Assembly (NCBI GenBank): GCA_024449915.1 | Contig: JAMZAV010000959.1 | Coordinates: 186,001 to 250,000 of the forward strand | Source of the DNA: Sweltsa coloradensis | Lineage: Eukaryota > Arthropoda > Insecta > Plecoptera > Chloroperlidae | Length of the DNA: 64,000 nt | Direction: 5' to 3' | Shown: positions 38,937 to 51,550 of the stretch, one piece after another | Numbering within the stretch: position 1 is the first letter of the stretch | Layout: every line of letters begins with the position of its first letter | The notes under the pieces: generated by a model | Databases searched by the model: none | The model's input: the letters and a program-made list of their open reading frames with translations, nothing else | What the model was told of the DNA's origin: nothing | Translations under genes and position numbers: made by a program

Positions 38937-39354
38937 TAAACATCTATAGTAGGCTAGATCCCCAGTCTCCAATACGTGCGCACAGGCGCGAGCGTACCAA
39001 ATTGTCCTATTCAAGATGGCGATTAGGCGCTTTAATTTATTATGCTTGACATTATGTTTTAAATGCGATTAAGTATTTTTCTGGATTGTTTTGATACGGT
39101 TTTAGATTGTGCAGCATGGGAATGCACAAACAGAATCAATAAGAAGTTATTGCATAAGGGAATTTAGTAATCATTTGGTGTTAATGACTAATATGCTCAC
39201 CTGTCAACCTGACAGCACGCTAGAAAAATATTTGGTCTACAAATCGCTACAACCTACTTTAACATACAAACTGACCTATTCAAGATGGCTTCTAAGTTCT
39301 AATTGACACGTCAGTGGACCAATGACTGGGGATCAAGCCTACTATAGATGTAAA
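38937..39354. mobile_element. MITE with 27-bp terminal inverted repeats
   Basis: The left end (38941 on, CATCTATAGTAGGCT) pairs with the right end (back from 39350) over 27 bp with one mismatch, including GATCCCCAGTC. A TAAA duplication flanks both sides (38937-38940 and 39351-39354). The interior carries CCTATTCAAGATGGC twice in direct orientation. There is no transposase frame. Confidence 0.7.
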
Positions 39355-40095
39355 ATATCATTGATAGGGAGTAAAGCATCCCTTCTCATAGCTATACTTA
39401 ATTGTTACGTGGAGGGAGACGGGACATCATCATGGTTCCACTACGAATATGTCATTTTTATATTCTATTAAAAATTGAAGATGATTGATGGAATATAATA
39501 AAACCAATCCATCGTATCGTGAAACATATGTATGTATTGGCATTTATTGAACTCTCAGTCAACGTGTCATATCAATTATAGTTTGTCATTGCTTGAAGTC
39601 ATAGTCATAGTCATGTTTGAGTTCGGTTCATACCATGCCAGACAGGGTCAAGGACGGCATTATACCAACAACATATTTCTGTTATGAAATAAATTGTATC
39701 TGTAAAATAATTACTGGAATTATTTGTGGAATTACCTAGATCATCAGAGCAAGATAAAAAAGGATCAGAGATTCACAATTTAAGAAAACAAATGTGTCAA
39801 AATCTATGATCTAGCTGGAAACATTGAATTGAAAACACTAATTTAGAGCAATCGTTTCCGTAAAAATGTTTTTGAAAAATAGAGAGCAAATGAAAGTTAT
39901 TGAATACACTGTATAGTCTACGTTTTATCAGAGCCGTTGTTGTAGACCAGAATGCCAAAATAATTATTTACTTTCAAGTGGATAAAATATAAAGTATAAT
40001 TTCACTTTTCAACAGTTCTATATATTTTAACTAACACGATGAAAAATGACTCGTTAAATTAGGCAACATTAATTTGTGAACAATCTTTGCTTTTG

Positions 40096-40160
40096 AAAAT
40101 TTGAAAATCAGTTATATGACTGAGTGAGACTCTAAATACAAATTTATTTATTTACCTAAC
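40096..40160 (+). mobile_element. SINE family S, tail fragment
   Basis: GAAAATCAGTTATATGACTG, then GACTCTAAATAC and (ATTT)n. It is a short 3' piece of the family. Confidence 0.6.
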
Positions 40161-40699
40161 GAAACACTCGGTTCTAACTCAATGAAGTTATATGAATGTC
40201 TTGCGTAATTTAAATTACGCTGTATAAACACCATCAAAGCTGTTAACAGGATGACGTTTTCTCAGAAATAAACCCAAAATTACGGACAAGGTATTGTACA
40301 TATCTTCGGAGGTAATAAAATTCACCTTTAAATAAATAATACTACAGATGTCGGGCCGAGGTCTAATGACGAAATAATAATTGCGTTTCAATTTTCTCAG
40401 AATTATTGACATTATTTTTATAAGGCAGTGTTGAACAACACAAACATGCTAGTGAATCGAGCAAACATGGGCAGTGTCTATACAATTCTTCGAGGGAGTC
40501 ACCTTTGCTCATCCTCTCATTAAAAAAATACAAAAACAAAACTGTCAGCCTAATATCTCACATCGTTTTGTTTCACCTGTTAGTGGTTCCTTTGATCAAA
40601 GCCGCATCCTAAAAGTTCCCATACGGTAGTCCTAATTATTCACAAAATACAATGTTAATTTTTATGACGCCATAAAAGAAACAAGGAATAGGTTATTAA

Positions 40700-41050
40700 T
40701 AAACCCACATTGGTCGGTCCCAGTCCCAACTCTGACAGTATGATGCGGCGAGCGAGCGTGGCGTGATTCCGATGGTTGAACACGCAACGTAACCAAAGAA
40801 TCACTTAATCGGCACCTGTTTGCACGGGCCCCGAGGATATCATAGAGAGTCTGGGAATTGAATTAAATTAGGTGTTGCGCCCTGTAATTTAGCGCGGGTC
40901 CCTCCTCCGCCTGGGGCCGCCGCACGCGAACCACCCCGGCCGGCCAGTCATCTACACGTCAACCCTCCTAGTTACATTGTAAGTAATCATGCTCGAGCAA
41001 CAATGTAGATCGGCAAGAAGTGCATCCATGACATGCACTGCACCCGCAAC
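40700..41050. other. G+C-rich single-copy island
   Basis: It is unique, with GGGGCCGCCGCACGCG and CCCCGGCCGGCC, and GAATTGAATTAAATTAGG next to them. No domain-bearing frame is present. It is a candidate conserved element. Confidence 0.3.
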
Positions 41051-41499
41051 ATGCAATGCATCTTCAAGACTGCAAGCCAACTCCCGAGGCATGTTTTTAT
41101 ATTTTTGTGTTGTTATTTAAATCTTTTGGTTTTCTATGTTTTGCTCTTGCAATAGTCTATAGACTTATAGCATGTCATAAGAGACTTAGACCATTTTTTA
41201 AGGATCACAAATTCATTAATATAAAATTAAGGACTGCATTACATAACCAGCACAAAATATTTTCAATGTTAAATAAAAAAAAAACGTGACACATTTAAAA
41301 AGGACTGCTGTCGGAATTGTAACACAATTGGTTATATTATTTATTTGTGGTGGTATAGTAACTGATAAACCCTACTTTTTTAAATATTATAGAAAAGAAA
41401 GCTGTCTGGTAAAAGACAGCTCGTACTAACAAAACCCCAACGTTAAATAGGACAAGACCTGTAGGAAAACAAAATGTTTTATCAAATAGTACTCGATGA

Positions 41500-42250
41500 C
41501 GCGAAGGCAAGAAAACGTTTTTGTTTCCACTGCAACGTTCAATCTCCCAATGTCTCTATAAAGACCAAGGAACGAAGGATCATTTAAAACGATTTAGAAC
41601 AAAAATTCCGGGCAAGCCGAATTTTTGCACAGACCTTCCAAAAAGGGTAAAGTCCTCGAAAATCGGACTGCAGCGTTGGCCGCCATCTTGGAAAATGTCT
41701 GCACAAAAGTGGTTGTTTTCGTATATCTTCAAAACGGCGGAAGATAGACTAAAAGTTTCAACGGCCAAAATATTCCCCTTATAATTTTCTACAGAAATGG
41801 TGTCTACCACATTTTCGGTAGAGACAGCGGTTTTGACACAAAATCATGGTTTCTATGTTGCTTATTGGAGTAAAAGCTGATTTCCTCATTTTCGCGACCA
41901 GTAAAGCAAACCATGATCAAACAATGCCTGATAAATCCGTGAGAAAACGATTTTAACACACAAGGACTTTTGTAAGGTGCTTATGAAAGCTTCGATTATT
42001 ATTTAAAAAATCTTGTCTGCGAAATCGAGTTTTGCATTTACCCGGAATTATGGTTTTTTCATTGTTGGTATTTCCTCAAAAATGCCATATTTGACTGTCC
42101 ATTAAGCACTAAATTGCATTTGAGGAAAAATTATTTCTACACACCCTCCGATTACAGCCAAATTTTAATATTCACAATATAAATAATAGTTTCGTGCCGT
42201 TTTTACACTCTTTATGATACATTATTCACTTAGATGTTGAGGATAGACGT
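41500..42250 (+). repeat. Dispersed repeat family P, single arm
   Basis: It is related over about 650 bp to each arm of the palindrome at 57810-59188. Shared landmarks are GAATTTTTGCA.AGACCTTCC, GGCCGCCAT.TTGGAAAATG, TGTTGCTTATTGGAGTA and ACTGTCCATTA.GCACTAAAT. Identity is perhaps 70 percent by eye. Here the element is not duplicated into a palindrome. Confidence 0.7.
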
Positions 42251-42395
42251 AGAGGAGTCCTCTGAGTCCATTGGATGAGAGCATTTATATGTAAGTAATT
42301 GTTTGAACATCTAAATATATAAAAATATTTTTAAAAGCATTATATTTATTTCATTCTGTGTTTAGCTAAACTTAAGGTTGCTGAACTGAACATTA

Positions 42396-42490
42396 AAAGG
42401 GGTAAAGAACCGCTAAACTCAAAAACTATATTTCACTCAGGATAACTAGTTATGAATTTAGAAATTAACAGAAATATTATTGGGTCCAAG
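42396..42490 (+). mobile_element. Truncated left end of the 56680 element
   Basis: AGGGGTAAAGAACCGC, CTAAACTCAAAAACTATA and AATTAACAGAAATATTATTG match 56680-56770. Only this left end is present before the tandem array begins. Confidence 0.65.
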
Positions 42491-42515
42491 TTGGACGGTC
42501 CAACACGACCCGAAA

Positions 42516-42790
42516 AAGCAGGAACTAGACTTGTCTTGAGTGAACATGATCAGTGTGTTGGTGGAGGCGCCGGGTATTCGAGACAGCAGGAACTAGACTT
42601 GTCTTGAGTGAACATGATTACTGTGTTGGTGGAGGCGCCGGGTATTCGAGACAGCAGGAACTAGACTTGTCTTGAGTGAACATGATCAGTGTGTTGGTGG
42701 AGGCGCCGGGTATTCGAGACAGCAGGAACTAGACTTGTCTTGAGTGAACATGATTAATGTGTTGATGGAGGCGCCGGGTATTCGAGAAAG
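42516..42790 (+). repeat. 68-bp tandem array, four units
   Basis: Units start near 42516, 42584, 42652 and 42720 at an exact 68-bp spacing. Each contains GGAACTAGACTTGTC and GGAGGCGCCGGGTATTC. A diverged unit and its 3' flank recur near 42929-43130, including ACCAACAAAAC, implying an older duplication of about 200 bp. In the older one the 68-bp part is present only once. Confidence 0.9.
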
Positions 42791-43139
42791 AAACTTATTT
42801 TGTCCTGAAGATGTCAAAATGCTTTAAAATTGAATTTCAGAATGAACTGCAATTTTAAAGCAATTTAACTTGAAAAGATTAGGAAGTATCGGGAGAATAT
42901 AATATGTACTACTAACCAACAAAACTGACACTAGACTTGTATCGAGTGTGAAGTTAATTAGCTAGTACAATGGTGTAGGCGCCTAGTATAAGAGAAATTT
43001 CTTTTCAGGTGAAGATTTCAAAATAATTTACTATGTCATTTCAGAATTAATTGCAATATTATAGCAAAGTACACTTGAAATCTACACGTACCGCGAGTAT
43101 ATAACTATATGTATACTAACCAACAAAACGGACAATTTC

Positions 43140-45590
43140 ATATTGTCAACCGTAGAAAATTAATTACGTAGAACATCACCGTAGAAAAAGATAAATATAA
43201 TTATAAAACTAATAAAAAAGCGCCAATCAAGAAACATTAAAGTCAAATTAAGATTCTAATTTTATACTTCTTGATACTATTTGATAATAACCACACATTT
43301 TCATTAATGCGATTATGATAACATATTATTAGCTAACTCGCTAGGCCTAATAACCAACGAAATGCGTATTTGTTTAGATGATATTCTAGTTGCATGATCT
43401 TGATTTTGGTAAATGTTTGTCTTAAGTGAATAAGATATCCTCCGTGTTAAACGTCTATTGTTCCTGCTCAGTGGCATGAACACGAATGTGTGTTTCTATG
43501 TGTGTGTCTACGATTCAATCATCTAAATGATGTACTTAGAGCAAGACAGGTTGTTAATACGCAAGTCATTGTCAATGCTGAATGCAGGTGAGGACGTGAA
43601 ACACATACGCGCCTCGTTGTTCCACGCTAACTGTGATGTATTTAGTGGGTAAGAGTCGTAAACGGAAGTACTTTGTTCGCCGAGGGTTCCACGGTGGGCC
43701 CACTGCCCCATTCAACGGTAACCACATGATGGACGCTCGCTAGATAAATAAGCGAGCTGATACTAATTAGTGGTTAACTTCTCGGGAAGGCGTACACCAT
43801 GTGTGACCATGCGTGTACAACACCAAGGCCAGTTAAACAGATGCGCTTACCACTAAAAACACTAAACACTAATATGAAGTAATTTATGGGAGAATACACC
43901 GACTTTGGATTAATCCATGATTTCAATCTTTATGTTTTTATCATGGAAATAGGTAAAGGAGCTCATTAGGATATTCGTGTGGTAGTAATTAAGTACAATA
44001 CAGTATATGTGGACGGTGTGTTATTACTTATAACCTTGACCGATGGTTACATTTTATAGTTGTTAATTCTTAATCGAGCAAAAAATTACTCCATACGCTA
44101 CTGGCAATTTATTAACAAAAATATAAAAAAAGAAACAATTTAATGCGTCAAGAATATAATTAATATTGCGCGTATTTGGTGTTTTTCTTTGCTCACATAT
44201 GTTATAATATTTCATAACAAAGTAGTTAATTGACAGTGGAACAGGTTTGTGGGCGTCAGTCACATGTGATTGCAGTCATATAATAGAAGTTTGCCTCGAC
44301 TGGTATGGGATTTAAAACTCTCAAGCTTTATTGTGAGGTGTTCTTGTTTGGCGAGCCACAGCTCATTGACAGTGATTAAATCGCTATTTATTTTTAGATG
44401 ATGTCACTCGCTGTACAACAGCTGGTCATAACGCGTGTTGCTTTTACATGGTTTGAGGCGAATCACTATACAACAATCCTAATTATATCATAAAATAATC
44501 GTTTTAATTCTATGATTAAAACCCACGAATATGTAACTTTAACACTTTTTATGTGCTTACCTCAAACAAAACATCATTTATAATACAGAATATTTTTCTT
44601 ATGAAGAGAACGTTATACTCCGGCCAGGGTATAGAGACAGGGAGAAGTTGAAATCTACGGTCCAAGTAATTCTCTAAAATTACCACTGGGATTGTTAAAT
44701 ATAGTAATAACGAATAGAAAGATAGGCTGGGTAACACCAGAGGGCATGTCATTTCAATCCAGAAGTATGTTGAGCGGCACACGATACTAAAGAGGACGGT
44801 GACAAAAAACTTTTAAACTATAATAATACGACTAAATTAATTAAACAAAAAATATTACTCACAGCTGTAATGTAGGAAAGATGGTGATTATTTTAATGTG
44901 AAAAGCATTCAAAACAAAGGCTTGCCACGTGTTGAAGATCATACTTAAAAGCAAAACAACAAGTACTAGAAACCCACGCATGTAGCTCGATGAGATAGCA
45001 CGAACCTCTAAATGTAATGGTTGCCAGCACGATTAACTTGCCTTTTATACTCATTTTGTCGTTGTTGTTTTTCTCGATGAGAACAATCAGCCAAGACGTT
45101 GCAGTTAATTAATGATTCGTAGTACAATTGCAAAACGCCAATTGCACAAAAATTTCTATTTAAAAATATCAAATCCATTCACACGTGCAATTATAGTATA
45201 AGTGGATGTAGCTGAAACTGAAAATAACGTACACACAAACCTGTACACACATCTGCTTTAAGTATATATACTTAACTTCCTTAAAGGACTCATCCCAAAG
45301 AATCTTTCTTGAGGACTTCTGACCACTGAAGATACTTCCCGCAAACAACACGCTACCAATATTATAGTACCAAAATTGGTGCTCTCTTGAAATAGAAACA
45401 CGATAAGGGAAGTAACATGTTTGGCAGATGAGAATATTGTATATTTTATTTGACGTTCGCCATTACAGGACACGCTATTGATAGGAGAGACTGCCCGACA
45501 AGAAGAGAGGAAAAGAAAAGTTTGCTGTCTTATCAAGAGGATACGGTAGCGGATACTGCAGTAATTTACAAACAAATGTATAATTACATA
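43140..45590. other. Unique AT-rich intronic stretch
   Basis: No gene or repeat copy is recognised. The region at 43590-43830 is slightly richer in G+C. Confidence 0.4.
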
Positions 45591-45720
45591 TTATTTATTT
45601 CAACATGATCATGACCACCATCAATCACATTGCTGGTGGTGAGAATTAGAGCTTAGCCCCCTAACACAGTGTCTTACCACCAGGACAATATACAAAACAC
45701 ACAATAATAGTCTAATATTA
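45590..45720 (-). mobile_element. Possible LINE 3' end, minus strand
   Basis: On the minus strand, a GGTGGTCATGATCATG context is followed by AAATAAATAA, like a retroposon tail. No coding remnant is clear. Confidence 0.25.
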
Positions 45721-46057
45721 GCAAAATAAGAGCACATAAATCGCCAAACATTTCACATAATAATATTTATAACACATAAATGTAATGCGAAAATAAACAT
45801 GTTTTATGTTGTAAGCGTGAGAGTGCGACTGTTAACTGGTATATTCTTGATCTTGGCTGTTCAGTATGTCTAAGGTCTTTCCGAAATCTACAAACAATAC
45901 TTTTCAGTGCGAACCTCATACCACAGTGCATTACAATTACCAACTGATCTACAGAAAAAACCTTGCTGATACTGTGTTGTTCTTGCAAAGGGAGGTATCA
46001 GAATAACAGCTATCTGCATAATAATGAACAACATATTTGGATCTGTATAGATCTTAC

Positions 46058-46262
46058 CTTGCCGGTGACGATGATAGGAACGTTGAGTGCCTGCATAGCC
46101 CAGAGCACGTCGACTGGAGTGATGCCTCCCATCATTACGAACAGGAAGGTAAGGTAAGCGACGACGAAGGCGACTGCCCTCTCTTTGGAATGGTTGAAAT
46201 TGAACACCAGAGCTGCTATGGTCGCAGTCTGTACGGCCAGGAACAGTCCCTCACCCCACGCA
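46058..46262 (-). CDS. MPDU1: MPDU1 penultimate coding exon (partial gene)
   Basis: This exon encodes 68 residues plus the last base of a split Ser codon. It begins AWGEGLFLAVQTATIAAL and ends ALNVPIIVTGK. MPDU1 is an ER multi-span PQ-loop protein needed for use of dolichol-phosphate mannose and glucose in N-glycan, GPI-anchor and mannosylation pathways. The human protein has the same order: SWGEALFL, a membrane span, a second span, then LLQASNVPAVVVGR. Here hydrophobic spans lie at exon residues about 5-22 and 29-47, and a third starts at about 50. The 5' boundary follows an AG acceptor (46264-46263) after a weak pyrimidine tract. The 3' boundary is a strong GTAAGA donor just below 46058. 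The donor side is phase 0 and joins in frame to the exon at 21854, giving GK|CLQAW across the second PQ-loop. The preceding intron would be phase 2, matching the family's FPFS/AWGE context. The N-terminal part, with the first PQ-loop, was not found. Confidence 0.93.
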
Positions 46263-47325
46263 CTGTTCGTAACATACATATTGTACATACAATTAAGCAT
46301 CAATTCAATTTTAACTTTAACTTAAAATAAAAATAAAAATTATTGACTAGCTCGTCAGTAACAGGAACTGTAGATATTTGCCATGAATCATGTATGTACC
46401 GATCGTTCGTTGGATCGGTGCATGCTTAGGCAGCTCAAAAAGAGTAAAATTAAAGTACATATAAATTGTGGAAGAACGGACTATTTCCAACCTCGCCTTT
46501 TTATAACGGATATTCTTTTACAAATAAAGTTCTCTTCTAATTCTAAAATAATTTTGAATTATAGAAGTTTAAACATTTGAAGGTAAGAAACCCAGGTAAA
46601 ACCGGGAATTGCAGATGACAGCTAAGATTAAACCCAAAGGGTCCTATATAGGACTTCAAATTGAAGTGTTTCGTATGAGAGAAAAAATCATTTTGACTAC
46701 ACTAAATCACAATATTACCCAAATAACCCAATCCAGTTTTACAATAAAATAGACTATATTTCCATATTATATTACCGCTCTATAACAATATGCAGAGACA
46801 AGCCCTATTGTAAATTAATAGCAAGTTTTAAAAATATATATATTGGCGATCTTCTCGAATTCTTGTTTGGGAACTTTATTTTTATTTTTTTAATAAAAGA
46901 TAAGTACGATAATTGAAAGATTTCATGTTAACTTTCAACAAGTAAATTTGACACATGAACGCACATTGAACTTGGTCGACGAACAAGAACACCTGATTGA
47001 TCTCGAGAGCGAGGTCTCACTTAGCTGTTACACAAACTCTTGAGACGTATAGATAATATCTATACGAGTACGACTATATATAAATATATTAGTCCTTCGA
47101 GACTGTTGTAAAAAGTCGATATCCTGCCTGAAGGTTAAGAATGTGATCACTACTACACTTACATAAATCACGTCAGATATTTGCAAAAAGAAGCTACATT
47201 TTTTATTTATTAATTTAACGTCTGTCATATTCAGTTAAAAAACTGATTAACAAAGGAATTACAGTTATTTATAAAAACTTCTTCTGTTTCATTGAAAGGA
47301 AAACGGGCATATTGGTTGAACGAAT

Positions 47326-47354
47326 CCTATGAAGACATAATATGTCTTCATAGG
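47326..47354. repeat. Perfect 14-bp inverted repeat
   Basis: CCTATGAAGACATA and its exact reverse complement are separated by one base. Confidence 0.9.
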
Positions 47355-47639
47355 CATGATATATTATATCATCGAATCAAAGACATAAAACGAATTAAAA
47401 TTAAAAATTCTAAGAAGAAATCTAAGACAAGAAGAGTCTAAAACGTTGCAAATTGCTTGTTTTAAGGTTTGGTAACCCTCAAAATTACTAATACAAGAGT
47501 GTAGTGTAGTTAACCTGTCCTCGTTACCTTGTTATTAACTAGTCAGAAGTCACCTTATCAAGTTATCTCAGCACGTTAGTCGTACCTCATTCAAGCCCAT
47601 GAATTTATAATACATGAATATATCATTCCAACTTATGAA

Positions 47640-47950
47640 CTTTGCCCCCATCGTGAGCGTAATCTTCAGGATGAAGTCTGCAGTAATTATTCAAGTAATA
47701 AGTCAGTAATTATTCGAGCAGTTACAATCATACGCAGACGTGACAAATCACGTGCACAGCGACGTAAAGCCACTACTGCCACACCTCCGTCAAAATATTC
47801 CCAGAGTTTGTAATTACCCCCAGCTCGACTCGAGACGACAGACTACAGTTCGCCATTAATTCCGTACCATAAGCCTGGCAGCGGGACGCCGCATGGAGTT
47901 AGGGGGGAGGGGGCGCCATGGGACCGGGGGCTGATAAGGAGAATGATAAG
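47640..47950. other. G+C-richer single-copy island
   Basis: CAGTAATTATTCAAG and CAGTAATTATTCGAG occur 21 bp apart (about 47681 and 47704), followed by a G+C-rich part up to 47940. Repeated TAATTA cores suggest homeodomain binding. No reading frame is visible. Confidence 0.35.
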
Positions 47951-50039
47951 CCAGGGGAATTATGGAAAATAGTCCCAAAAAGCTATTAGCTCTTTTATAA
48001 TGAACAGACTAAATTATGTAGAGCATAGTTCTCTACAATAAAATTCAAAACACTACAAAAAGTAAAATGCAAAATTAAAATAGAAACTATATAAACATAT
48101 TTTGAAGGTAATAAGAGAAATTGATTAGGAAAAATGTGGAGCTAAAATTGGCGTGAACATAAACAGAATACCTAGGCCTGCATACGCTGTTTTAAACTTT
48201 GTAATAGCTTGACGAAAAATTAATATGTAAAAGGTGATAAGTTCATAAAATCTACAAATATTACGGAAAACGGCAAAAGAATTATAATTATTGAAAAATG
48301 TAAAAGCGAGCCACGGCTATAACCAGTGAGTCTATAACCATCTGAAGGAGTTGACGGTTAAAAAGATGCGAGATTTGCACAATAGAGATGCAAATTGACC
48401 AGTGCAGTTGAATTTTATTAATCTAGTCCAACGATCAGGTTATAACCGTAAACGCTTTTACACAAGTGCACGCGATGTGAAATTTAGGCGCACAGCACTG
48501 AAATAACTGAATCTGATTAGGCAAAGTTGAAGTACGTGGGAAATAAGATGATCGAACATATTATAGCATATATTTGGTAGGCCCTAACGGTATCGCGTTG
48601 TTAACAATATTTTGTTAGTGTATCGTTGTACATAAACTATAGTGTTATAAGCGCGTTATTTGTAGGACATGTATTTTATAGTATAGGTGTTGCCATAAAG
48701 GGTTACCTACTAAAAAATTCCCGGGCTGCATGGTCCCATTGCTTGCGGAGTCATACCAGACAATATTTAATCTGGTGTACTTATATCGTTTTCCCATGGA
48801 GAGTCGTTGTTTGAGGTATATACATACACATACATAAAATACTTTGTTTGTGATTTAAAAAGACTCAAAGAGCACCGCTAAGAAAATGCATTTCTGATAT
48901 TGGGATCGATCAAGTAAACCACTAAGAAAATGACAGACCCCTGACTCTAGTCAAAGTATTATTATATTTTAAATTCCCATTTATGGCACACAAATTGCAC
49001 AATACCATAAGAAATTATACTTGAAATATAATCTTAATAAGCTATTTTTTTAAACTGAGTTGTGATAGCATGCAATTTTTAAATGGGCGTATCGACTGAA
49101 AGTTAGAAATGACAATACCGCATTAAGAAATCGCTACTGCAAACCTAGTCGCGATAATGTCTACGATCTGCCAAGGGATATAGTACGTTATAATTCAGTA
49201 ATATGAGAAGAGCAAGGAATATCAGTGCAATGCGACACTGACATAATAGCCTCGAAACTAAGGTGACATCATAAAGAAAAGATGATCAAGTCCAGTGGTG
49301 TATGGCCTCGACAGTGAGTAAAACATAAAACACGAACAAATTGTTTCGCACTTTATTCCTAAGCTATTAGTCTATCTAATGTGTTATTTCCTGTCAGGCC
49401 TCTAGAAACAAAATTGTCACGAAATTGGTGTCTGAATAAGTTATTTTTAATGAAACAATTGCATTTTTTAAAAGTATTTTTTAAATTTTTATTCATGAAT
49501 TTTAAGTCATTTCGGAGAAATTTTGGAATTTGAATAAAAAATGCTAATGTTAGAGCATACCTAAAACTAGATTTCTTATACACAAAAAATACTAGTTTTA
49601 GGTCAAATTTTAAAAAATGCCATCAAAGTGAACACAGTAGCGAAAGGGCTAAATAACAGATTGTAGAAGAATACATAGGTGCAAAATAAAATTGTATCTG
49701 GCATTGAAATATCTAGATAGAGGTGCCGAAAACAAAACTTACCCCAATTAAGAAGACTGCCCCCCCCCCTTTATTGTTATTTACGTGTTTCTTATTCTTT
49801 CATTTTCATTTTGCATGTTTTCTTTTGTTTTTGTTGTTTTTGTGTTTATATTTTCTGTTTTTTGGTATTCACATAGGCACAACATTTTGGAACGTATTGA
49901 TCGTGTTTTAAATTTTAAATTTGTTGTGCACTTCGATTTTCGTTTATTTTGTTTATGTTTGTGTAATAATACGAATGCTCAATAGGTAAGTACTTCTTCC
50001 CTATTGGCCCCTTGGGCGGCTAACAATTCAATTTAACAA

Positions 50040-50420
50040 GCACGATACGGGAGTACCCACAAGAAGGAGCGAAGCTTTAATCAACAGCTCGTCGAAGAAG
50101 AACACAAATTTAAAACATCGCCATGAGTAGATCTCTTTGGTGGAGGCGCCAGGCTCACGGCTACCTTGTAATAAAAAATGTCATCGCTTCATCTCGCATT
50201 CAGTAATGGTGGGGGTGCCGAGTCACGAATTTTCAAACTTTCTAGGTGGCTATAACCCCCAGGGTCACCAAAAACATCGTATCATCCTGCCAACAAAACC
50301 ACCACATGCCAATTAGGCGTCCTGTTCGGATGATATTGCGAGACGTGACACACGCATAGAAATGCAGGCAGACGGACGAACAGAAGAGTTATGCTTATAT
50401 GGAAGCTTCACTCCCTAATA
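50040..50420 (-). repeat. Dispersed repeat family C, minus copy
   Basis: The reverse complement matches 53083-53410. Landmarks are GTCCGTC..GTCTG near the start, GTGTGTCACGTCTC, CACC(T/C)CCACCA, and TTCTTCGACGAGCTGTT followed by AGCTTCGC at the end. It is non-coding. Confidence 0.65.
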
Positions 50421-51289
50421 TGCAAGTTTGTTATTAACCTAACAAAACTCGTACACTGACTTTATACGTGTTACGCCTCTTATTTCGATGGCAGTCAAAG
50501 TCTATAATGCATTTACAAAAGAACAAGACGATCGCAATTCGTAATCAGATCTACAAATATATGTTAAGTTCGCAATTCATAATTTAGTACATAAATATTC
50601 AAGATTCGCGATTCATAATCTACAGAAAATACCTGTAACCTCAGACCTAACATATTTATTATGTAATTATCTATATTAATAAGTTCCTAGGATTTTCTGA
50701 ACTTCCAGATACCGTATAATTAATTTGCAGTTCTTTCAAATAAAAACATGCCTACCACGGAAAAATATAAATGGGTTAATCAAACGACGAATGCACCGAT
50801 AATTACACAAACTCTACGTAACGTTTTCCTCCTGAATTAATGTTTAAAGACAGTCATGAACGTTGTTTAATTTCGCACAAGCAATAAATTAATATCAAAA
50901 TATGTTTCACAAATAAAATAAAGAAATAAAGAACAAAAAAAAGATTTTGATTAGATACTAATATAACCATTACTATAGGGCATAATAAAAATAAAAATAA
51001 ATAACAATAATTTGTCTTTATTTCTATAGGAAAAGGGCGAATGTAAGCCAGAGGTTTCTTTATCAGAGTTCGAATATACTAGTGAAAGTTATATCTAAAA
51101 CAATACATCTTTACCTAAGACTCTCCAAGAATACTTATTATACGTATTTTTTGTAATAATTAATACATGTGCATAATATGCAGTTAAAAGAAAGTCAAGT
51201 TTGCAACTACACTTGACACAAGTCAAGTACCCGCGTAGAAGTCTCGTAATATGCACATATCCTTGAAACAAGGCCGAGTCGCAACGTCT

Positions 51290-51550
51290 CCACACTTGAG
51301 CCTAAGACAATGAACACGACGCCATCAGTCACCTTCACACATTCGCAGCCGCCATCTCAAGAGCAGAGACCAACCAAGTTTATTCCACCTTATATATACA
51401 CCCGGGCTCAATGGGAGACGGTGATGGGTAATTACAGTTCCTTAAGCAAGTTAACGACTTCCTCGTGTCGTTTGTCGCCTGTCATGCTCCCTCGCAAACA
51501 AAATGGCCGCCACAAGTACCTAACACCACACCATTGGGTTAATAACTCAA
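51290..51550. other. G+C-richer single-copy island
   Basis: It is unique and contains GGGTAATTACAG. A 103-codon frame (51310-51621, plus) covers it but lacks recognisable features. Confidence 0.25.

Larger units (their letters stand above)
21855..46057 (-). other. MPDU1: 24.2-kb phase-0 intron of MPDU1
   Basis: The intron is bounded by a GTAAGA donor (46057 downwards) and a TTCTCAG acceptor (ending at 21855) and interrupts the second PQ-loop between Lys and Cys codons. It is far longer than the coding exons it separates. It contains tRNA-derived SINE pieces, a 51-bp minisatellite, a LINE-like 3' end, a TAAA-flanked MITE, a 68-bp tandem array and several G+C-richer single-copy islands. No nested gene is recognisable on either strand. 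Confidence 0.9.
46383..50030. other. Mostly unique DNA upstream of the MPDU1 exon
   Basis: It should be intron or 5' region of MPDU1, but I find no exon encoding the first PQ-loop. It holds a 14-bp hairpin (47326-47354), a G+C-richer island (47640-47950) and a C10 run (49760-49769). Confidence 0.4.

Noticed and set aside
46037..46330. 97-codon plus-strand frame
   Set aside because: It is antisense to the MPDU1 exon at 46058-46262.
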